A stretch of 11,676 nucleotides of DNA, from the NCBI GenBank assembly GCA_964388085.1, contig CAYLZW010000186.1, positions 1 to 11,676 on the forward strand, in the 5' to 3' direction. The stretch's first letter is position 1. Every line of letters starts with the position of its first letter. Under the pieces are notes generated by a model, which worked only from the letters and a program-made list of their open reading frames with translations, was not told where the DNA came from and did no database searches. This document shows positions 7,199 through 11,676 of the stretch, in pieces. The position numbers were made by a program, and so were the translations under genes. Source of the DNA: CAYLZW01 sp964388085 (lineage in GTDB: Bacteria; Myxococcota; UBA727; CAYLZW01).

Positions 7199-7246
7199 GG
7201 CCGGGGAGCACAGCGGCCGGGGAGCACAGCGGCCGGGGAGCACAGA
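7199..7246. repeat. three tandem copies of a 16-bp unit
   Basis: GGCCGGGGAGCACAGC occurs at 7199-7214 and 7215-7230, and a third copy differing only in the last base ends at 7246. The unit is head-to-tail and not palindromic. Confidence 0.9.
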
Positions 7247-7272
7247 GGAGCGCGTGACGCTCCGAGCAACCC

Positions 7273-7367
7273 GTGGAGTCGAGTCCACACTTTCCCTCAC
7301 TGGCGCCCGTGCAAGCGGCTCATGTAGACTTAAATCCACAGCGCGTTCGGCGCAGATGTGTGGACTC
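7273..7367. promoter_or_regulatory. cluster of four GTGGA boxes, possible operator of the TSP3 gene
   Basis: GTGGAGTC (7273-7280) is followed directly by its near-inverse GAGTCCACAC (7281-7290). The exact inverse GTGTGGACTC lies at 7358-7367, and a shorter TGTGGA is on the minus strand at 7340-7335. The two 10-bp arms are centred on 7324, next to the -10-like TAGACT (7325-7330). This geometry suggests a regulator bound on both sides of a promoter. No regulator is identified. Confidence 0.4.
7323..7330 (+). promoter_or_regulatory. candidate -10 element (TGTAGACT) for the TSP3 gene
   Basis: TGTAGACT followed by TAAAT in an AT-rich patch. It matches the TAGnnT type seen at other starts in the window. 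No clear -35 is visible. If used, it gives a long leader of about 170 bases. Confidence 0.3.
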
Positions 7368-7401
7368 CGCTCCCCAAGGACACTGACTCAGTTCACAAGG
7401 T

Positions 7402-7414
7402 ATTGAAGTTCAAT
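7402..7414. repeat. 13-bp perfect palindrome in AT-rich spacer
   Basis: ATTGAA-G-TTCAAT has perfect 6-bp arms around one base, in an AT-rich spacer of a GC-rich genome, about 95 bases before the TSP3 start. It could be a dimeric-regulator site. It is too short to act as a terminator. Confidence 0.4.
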
Positions 7415-7498
7415 GGTTTTACAGGTGGGCTGCGCGTTGGTCCGATTCTCGCTTAACGTGACGGGGTCCAGCGGAGTTCCCGCCCGATCCCCGGCTAG

Positions 7499-7504
7499 AA
7501 GGAG
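7499..7504 (+). promoter_or_regulatory. ribosome binding site AAGGAG of the TSP3 gene
   Basis: AAGGAG lies 5 bases before the ATG at 7510. This is the strongest Shine-Dalgarno match on the plus strand here and suggests high expression. Confidence 0.75.
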
Positions 7505-7509
7505 TCGAC

Positions 7510-8826
7510 ATGCGCCTCATCTCTCTCCCCGCTCTCGGTGCTCTCGCGGTGCTGTTCGCGCCGACGCTCGGAAACGCCCAGACGCCGAGCGGTGAGTGCA
7601 CCGGCGCCAGCACCGATCCGGCCTGCGGCGCCCCCGACCAGTCGGGCGGTGGCTGCGGCTGCGGCGGCGGCGCCATCCTGATCAACTACACGGACCAGGG
7701 CGACTCCTACCAGTACGCCGACGACTACGACGACGACGGCCTCGAGGACACGCACGACAACTGTCCGTTCGCGGCGAACGCCGATCAGGTCGACTCCGAC
7801 GGAGACGGCTACGGCGACGGCTGTGACAACTGCGCCAACGCGCCGAACGAGGACCAGTTCGACGTCAACGGCAACGGCATCGGCGACGCCTGCGATCCCG
7901 ACGCGGACGGCGACGGCGTGCCGAACCTCGAGGACAACTGCATCGGCGTGCCGAACCCGCAGCAGGTCTCCACGGCGGGCGCCGCGCTCGGCGACGCCTG
8001 CAACGACGATGACGACGGTGACGGCTGCCTCGACGCGGTCGACGGCTGCCCCCTGCGCGCGTCGGCGGACTGCATGGACACGGGCGGCGCCCAGCCGGAC
8101 GAGTGCTTCGCCGACATGGACGCCGACGGCGTGCCCGATCACCTCGACAACTGCCCCGGCGCGGCCAACCCCGGGCAGGAGAGCGCCAGCGGCGGCACCC
8201 TCGGCGACGCCTGCAACCCCGACCGCGACGGCGACGGCTTCGCGAACCACCTCGACAACTGCGCCGACCTGCCGAACGGCGACCAGCTCGACGCCGACCG
8301 CGACCGCCGCGGCGACTCCTGCGACCCCGTCTACTGCTACGTCGTCAGCGACGAGGACAGCTGCCTCGACCCGACCGCCCCCTTCGCGGTGCACGCCGGC
8401 AAGGACGCGGTCGTCGAGACCGGCAGAACCTTGCCGCTGCGCATCTTCGCCAACCGCGACATGAAGGCCATCCGCTACACCTGGACCGTCGAGGAGTCGC
8501 CCGAGGACGGCGCCGCTGACCTCATCAACCCGAAGGGCTCGGTCAGCTACTCGCAGGAGTTCCTCTACTTCTACGAGGAGGGCTACCTCGCGGAGTTCGC
8601 CCCGAAGGTCCCCGGCATCTACGTGCTGAAGCTCCAGGGCGAGCTGGCCTTCGACGACGCCATCTACTCCGGCCAGACGGTGGCGGAGCACCGCGTGACC
8701 GTCGAGGTCGTCGGTGACCCGGTGCTGGGCTGCAGCCACGCGTCCACGCCTCGCACGACGCTGCTCGGCGCCTTCGCCGCCTTCAGCCTGCTCGGCCTCG
8801 CCCTCGTGCGGCGCCGCCGTCGCTGA
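7510..8826 (+). CDS. thrombospondin type 3 repeat protein with MYXO-CTERM anchor, 438 aa
   Basis: Predicted calcium-binding surface protein. Signal peptide residues 1-23 (cleaved at GNA before QTP). A Gly/Cys patch (GGGCGCGGG) lies near residues 46-54. Thrombospondin type 3 repeats cover about residues 72-276: acidic DxDxDG loops alternate with Cys-containing caps such as DNCP, DNCANAPNEDQ, EDNCIGVPNPQQ and LDNCPGAANPGQ, about six units. Residues about 292-402 look like one Ig/PKD-type beta-sandwich (AIRYTWTVEES, PGIYVLKLQGEL). The tail has Cys408, a hydrophobic helix (about 416-433) and Arg434-438, the MYXO-CTERM pattern, so cleavage and lipid attachment near the Cys followed by surface display is expected. 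TSP3 repeats in other proteins bind many calcium ions and act as stiff stalks. The gene is monocistronic judging by the strong hairpin downstream. Adhesion is the likely role, but no ligand can be named. Confidence 0.92.
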   Translation: MRLISLPALGALAVLFAPTLGNAQTPSGECTGASTDPACGAPDQSGGGCGCGGGAILINYTDQGDSYQYADDYDDDGLEDTHDNCPFAANADQVDSDGDGYGDGCDNCANAPNEDQFDVNGNGIGDACDPDADGDGVPNLEDNCIGVPNPQQVSTAGAALGDACNDDDDGDGCLDAVDGCPLRASADCMDTGGAQPDECFADMDADGVPDHLDNCPGAANPGQESASGGTLGDACNPDRDGDGFANHLDNCADLPNGDQLDADRDRRGDSCDPVYCYVVSDEDSCLDPTAPFAVHAGKDAVVETGRTLPLRIFANRDMKAIRYTWTVEESPEDGAADLINPKGSVSYSQEFLYFYEEGYLAEFAPKVPGIYVLKLQGELAFDDAIYSGQTVAEHRVTVEVVGDPVLGCSHASTPRTTLLGAFAAFSLLGLALVRRRRR

Positions 8827-8875
8827 GCGTCCGCGTCGCTCGCACCCTGACCCTTGACCCCCGCGTCTCGCTGGA

Positions 8876-8931
8876 GCGCCCGCCCTGGACACTGTGTACG
8901 AGCACGGTGCCACGGCGGGCGTTTCGGCATT
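8876..8931 (+). terminator. strong intrinsic terminator after the TSP3 gene
   Basis: A long hairpin: CACTGTG (8890-8896), loop TACGAG, CACGGTG (8903-8909), extended outward past one bulged A by GGT/CCA, one C-C mismatch, then CGCCCGCC (8877-8884) against GGCGGGCG (8914-8921). The total is about 18-20 pairs, ending in TTT at 8922-8924, with another AT-rich spot (CATT) shortly after. It begins about 50 bases after the stop. Confidence 0.8.
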
Positions 8932-8946
8932 CACGGGGTACCCTCG

Positions 8947-8954
8947 TGTAGTCT
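8947..8954 (+). promoter_or_regulatory. candidate -10 element (TGTAGTCT) for the VWA gene pair
   Basis: TGTAGTCT sits just after the terminator and about 40 bases before the ATG at 8995, giving a leader of about 34 bases. It closely resembles TGTAGACT before the TSP3 gene. No clear -35 is seen. Confidence 0.35.
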
Positions 8955-8994
8955 CTCCTCGCCTTCGTCTAGCGCGCTCGCGCAGAGGTGAAAC

Positions 8995-10992
8995 ATGACG
9001 ATCAGGCGATCTTCGTCGCTGTCGCTCCTCCTGTTGCTCCCGTCGCTGTCGCTCGTGCTCGTTGGCGCGTGCAGCGAGCGCAAGCTCGTGCCCGTCGAGG
9101 ACGCGCGCGTGAACAACTACGACGATCGCATCCAGCTCGATGTGGAGTTCTGCACGCGCGAGGCGCAGGAGACCGTGTTCCCCGTGAAGGTGCTGCTCGT
9201 GCTCGACGGCTCGGGCTCCTTGCAGTTCACCGACCAGAGCGGACGCCGGCGCGTCGCCGTGCGCGACCTGATGAGCGCCCTCGGCACGCAGCAGGACGTC
9301 TACGTCTCGACGATGGTGTTCGGCTCGAACCTCTACGTCGAGCCCGCGGTGACGGGCTCGGAGCCCGCGTTCATCCCCGCCAGCGAGTGGGCGGAGCCGG
9401 CGTTCCTGAACACCGCCGACGTCCAGACCAACTACCAGGGCGCCTTGAGCGCCGCGTACTCGCACCTGCTCTACGACATGCTGCGCTCGGATCCCGGCGA
9501 GCTCGCGCGCACCAAGTACGTGGTGCTGTTCTTCTCCGACGGCGTGCCCTCGCCCGTGTGCTGCATCAGCGCCGAGGAGGACCAGGGCGCCCTGAACCAT
9601 CCCTTCGGCTGCGCGTCGGAGCCGTGGGAGACGTTCGACGACACGCTGCCGTTCTGCGAGGGCCAGGAGGAGGTGCCGGTCTGTAACTTCGAGGAGTGGC
9701 TCGAGAACTTCCGCGACGTGAACCAGCAGGATCCCGCGGCCACGCCCGACTACGGCGGCGACACCATCGCGGCGCTCGACGGGCTCGAGGCCGGTGACAA
9801 CTACAACCGCGTCTACCAGATCGAGGATCTGACCAGCGAGATGATGGAGCTCGGCGAGACCTTCGGCGTCGGCGAGATCCGCCTGCACACCATGTTGCTG
9901 TGGGACTCGACGCTGCCGGACGCGGTGAAGCAGATCTACCGCCTGAACCGCTGCCGCGCCGAGAGCTTGATGCAGCGCATGGCCGAGCTCGGCGGCGGCG
10001 TGTTCCGCGACTTCGAGGGCAGCGGCGAGATCGACTTCCTCTCCTTCAATTTCACGTCGCTGCAGCAGGGCTACGGCCTCGTGCAGACGCTGGCGATGAA
10101 CGCGAACGCCGTCGTCGGGGTCGATGGCACCTTCTCCGCCGACAGCGACGGCGACGGGCTGCCCGACTCGCTCGAGCTCGACGAGCTCGGCACCGACCCC
10201 ATGCTGCGTGACTCGGACAAGCTGCTGGACGCGCCCTTGCCCACCGAGGTGCCGGACACGCTGCCCGAGGACCAATGGGGCGATGGCTACGGCGACCTCG
10301 TCGAGCACACGCGCCGGAACACCGGCTACGACCCTCGCTACCATTCGCTGCCCGTCAGCGCGTGCCCCGCCTTCGATCCCTCGGGAGGCGGCGTCGATCG
10401 ATCGGACCTCGACGGCGACGGCCTGAACGGCTGCGAAGAGGACCTCTACGGCACCGAGATCGACCGGCCCGACAGCGACGGTGACGGCCTCAGCGACTTC
10501 GTCGAGGTGCGCGCCGGGCTCGATCCGACGCGCCCCGAGCGCGACGCGGACGATGACTTCGACGGCGTGCGCAACCTGGACGAGGTGCGCAAGGGCACAA
10601 ACCCCGTGGAGCCCGACGCCGACCTCGCCGACGGGGAGACCATCCGCTACGAGCTCATCGAAGGCGAGGAGACCGCGGACGGTCGCCGCTGCTACACGGC
10701 GAGCGCGCGCGACGTGCGCCTGGTGTCGACGGGGCCGCGCGTCCCGGGCGGGCGCTCGGGCTACAACGACCTGTACTTCTGGATCGCCGAGGCGCCGCTC
10801 GACAACCCCACCGGCCGCACCGAGCTGCGCTTTGGCTGTGTGCGCGCGCAGTACATCGCGCCTTCCTACAAGGATCCGCCGCAGGGTAGGGTCTCGCTCA
10901 GCGAGGACGACCTCGTCGACCTGGCGAACCCCGAGGACCTCGCGCGCCTCGCGGCCGGAGAGGATGTGTGCGTGGGCAGGCGGATCGAATGA
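8995..10992 (+). CDS. von Willebrand factor A lipoprotein with bacterial TSP3 repeats, 665 aa
   Basis: Lipoprotein signal with lipobox VGAC (Cys26). A VWA domain follows: FPVKVLLVLDGSGSL gives the metal-site motif DxSxS at Asp71, Ser73 and Ser75; Thr145 in VQTNYQGAL and Asp182 in VVLFFSDGVPSP complete the expected MIDAS, so metal-dependent ligand binding is plausible. A Cys-rich insert (SPVCC and further Cys) comes after the last MIDAS residue. Residues about 383-540 hold about five TSP3-type units: DSDGDGLPDSLELDELGTDP, a degenerate one starting at DQWGDGYGD, DLDGDGLNG, DSDGDGLSD and DDDFDGVRN. The C-terminal about 120 residues form an unrecognised domain with three Cys (CYTASARD, FGCVRAQ, DVCVGRR). 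AGAGG before GTGAAAC and the ATG is the ribosome site. It is probably on the inner leaflet of the outer membrane or at the cell surface; the sequence does not tell which. The next gene is a paralogue that overlaps its stop codon. Confidence 0.9.
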   Translation: MTIRRSSSLSLLLLLPSLSLVLVGACSERKLVPVEDARVNNYDDRIQLDVEFCTREAQETVFPVKVLLVLDGSGSLQFTDQSGRRRVAVRDLMSALGTQQDVYVSTMVFGSNLYVEPAVTGSEPAFIPASEWAEPAFLNTADVQTNYQGALSAAYSHLLYDMLRSDPGELARTKYVVLFFSDGVPSPVCCISAEEDQGALNHPFGCASEPWETFDDTLPFCEGQEEVPVCNFEEWLENFRDVNQQDPAATPDYGGDTIAALDGLEAGDNYNRVYQIEDLTSEMMELGETFGVGEIRLHTMLLWDSTLPDAVKQIYRLNRCRAESLMQRMAELGGGVFRDFEGSGEIDFLSFNFTSLQQGYGLVQTLAMNANAVVGVDGTFSADSDGDGLPDSLELDELGTDPMLRDSDKLLDAPLPTEVPDTLPEDQWGDGYGDLVEHTRRNTGYDPRYHSLPVSACPAFDPSGGGVDRSDLDGDGLNGCEEDLYGTEIDRPDSDGDGLSDFVEVRAGLDPTRPERDADDDFDGVRNLDEVRKGTNPVEPDADLADGETIRYELIEGEETADGRRCYTASARDVRLVSTGPRVPGGRSGYNDLYFWIAEAPLDNPTGRTELRFGCVRAQYIAPSYKDPPQGRVSLSEDDLVDLANPEDLARLAAGEDVCVGRRIE

Positions 10993-11676
10993 GGCGTGCG
11001 CCCTCCCTGGCCCTGCCCGTGGCGCCTGTGTGGCTGCTGCCTTTGGCGCTGTCCTTGGCGCTGTCGTCGTCGTGTACCGACGCGGAGCTCGAGCCCGTGC
11101 CGGCGCCGGAGAAGGCGGCGGCGGACAACAAGCTGCGCGTCACCGGCGAGGTCTGCACCACCGACCCCGATGACCTGCAGTTCCCGGTGAAGGTGCTGTT
11201 CATCATCGATGCCAGCTCGTCCATGGCGGCCACCGATCCAGAGGGCGCGCGCGTGGACGCCATGCTCCAGGTCATGGACAATATGCGCCAGCTCAATCCC
11301 GACGACGCCACGCAGCAGGGCCCGTTCATCGAGGGGGTCGAGTTCGGCGTGGTCGCCTTCGGGCTCGGCGCCAACATCTACACCGAGCGCTGTGACGACT
11401 ACGTCACGCGCGAGGGCTGCGTGGCCGGCTTCACCTCCGACACCGACGACGCCCTGGCCGCGGCCGCGAACGCGGGCGTAGGCGCCGGCACCACGGACTT
11501 CCTGATCGCGCTCGACACCGCCGTGTCCATGCTGGCCTCGGACATGTCGAGCAGCGACGAGGAGGAGCTGTTGAACGCGCGCTACGTGGTGCTGTTCCTG
11601 TCGGACGGCATCCCCGACTCGGACAGCCGCTTCAACCCCGGCGCCGTGTGCACCGACGCGCGCGACTGGCTGAACA
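10989..11676 (+). CDS. second von Willebrand factor A lipoprotein, paralogue of the preceding gene (partial)
   Basis: Starts at ATG 10989, overlapping the previous stop as ATGA, which suggests translational coupling; AGGCGG lies 5 bases upstream. 229 codons are visible and the gene runs off the right edge. The N-terminus is a lipoprotein-type signal with Cys29 (ALSSSC, a Ser-rich lipobox). The VWA domain begins FPVKVLFIIDASSSM, giving Asp74, Ser76 and Ser78, with Thr168/Thr169 in GAGTTDFLIAL and Asp206 in YVVLFLSDGIPDS, so the metal site looks intact. Shared blocks with the gene before it (a Cys-initiated acidic lead, FPVKVL, YVVLFxSDGxP) show they are tandem paralogues. Differences include a Cys pair between the MIDAS Asp and Thr (CDDYVTREGC). 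Whether it carries TSP3 repeats like its neighbour cannot be seen here. Confidence 0.9.
   Translation, partial: MRRAPSLALPVAPVWLLPLALSLALSSSCTDAELEPVPAPEKAAADNKLRVTGEVCTTDPDDLQFPVKVLFIIDASSSMAATDPEGARVDAMLQVMDNMRQLNPDDATQQGPFIEGVEFGVVAFGLGANIYTERCDDYVTREGCVAGFTSDTDDALAAAANAGVGAGTTDFLIALDTAVSMLASDMSSSDEEELLNARYVVLFLSDGIPDSDSRFNPGAVCTDARDWLN

Larger units (their letters stand above)
7107..7509. other. 403-bp divergent intergenic regulatory region
   Basis: No credible gene. It separates the minus-strand propeller operon from the plus-strand TSP3 gene. From left to right it holds the ribosome site and weak -10 of the propeller gene, a 16-bp triplet repeat (7199-7246), a cluster of GTGGA boxes (7273-7367) around a TAGACT element, an AT-rich stretch (about 7320-7425) that stands out from the GC-rich surroundings, a 13-bp palindrome (7402-7414) and AAGGAG before the TSP3 gene. 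Confidence 0.65.

Noticed and set aside
5322..7406. 694-codon plus-strand reading frame over the two lipoprotein genes
   Set aside because: No signal peptide or domain, while both minus-strand genes have good starts and lipoprotein signals.
7495..10344. 949-codon minus-strand reading frame across the TSP3 and VWA genes
   Set aside because: It runs through a terminator and two genes with recognised domains. Its repeated VGVAGVA-type composition is a shadow of acidic repeats on the other strand.

Overview
The window is GC-rich bacterial DNA, almost certainly from a myxobacterium (Myxococcota). The strongest sign is that two unrelated proteins end in a MYXO-CTERM-type sorting signal: a Cys, a short hydrophobic helix and five Arg at the very C-terminus. 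Many lipoprotein signals, Asp-Ala-Gly-rich linkers and thrombospondin type 3 repeats fit the same group. An affiliation with Sandaracinaceae/Polyangiales-like lineages is only an impression from the linker style. I see no tRNA, rRNA, CRISPR array, transposase or phage gene.

Layout. (1) 1-1112, minus: a RadA/RecA-type ATPase with a Met/Pro-rich N-terminal extension, cut by the left window edge. (2) 1308-1964, minus: a small secreted protein of unknown function with the best sigma-70-like promoter in the window. (3) 1965-2280: divergent intergenic region. (4) 2281-5049, plus: a secreted, surface-anchored gluzincin metalloprotease with propeptide, HExxH/NEGWSD zinc site and MYXO-CTERM tail. (5) 5050-5198: convergent gap with a candidate two-way terminator and a 15-16-bp tandem repeat that runs over the stop codon of the next gene. 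(6) 5199-5660 and 5715-7106, minus: two lipoprotein genes 54 bp apart, probably one operon, the upstream one an Asp-box beta-propeller-like protein. (7) 7107-7509: 403-bp divergent intergenic region with a 16-bp triplet repeat, four GTGGA boxes and an AT-rich palindrome. (8) 7510-8826, plus: a thrombospondin type 3 repeat protein with MYXO-CTERM tail, closed by a strong intrinsic terminator. (9) 8995-10992 and 10989 onward, plus: two tandem, ATGA-overlapping von Willebrand factor A lipoproteins, the second cut by the right window edge.

How it fits together. Except for the ATPase, every gene encodes an exported product: one soluble secreted protein, two MYXO-CTERM-anchored proteins and four lipoproteins. 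TSP3 repeats occur both in the MYXO-CTERM protein and in the first VWA lipoprotein, and VWA domains use a metal site to bind partners, so 7510 to the right edge may encode a divalent-cation-dependent surface or adhesion assembly. This is inference from domains and proximity. The strong terminator between the TSP3 gene and the VWA pair means they are probably separate transcripts. Large antisense ORFs throughout are GC-bias shadows and were left out.
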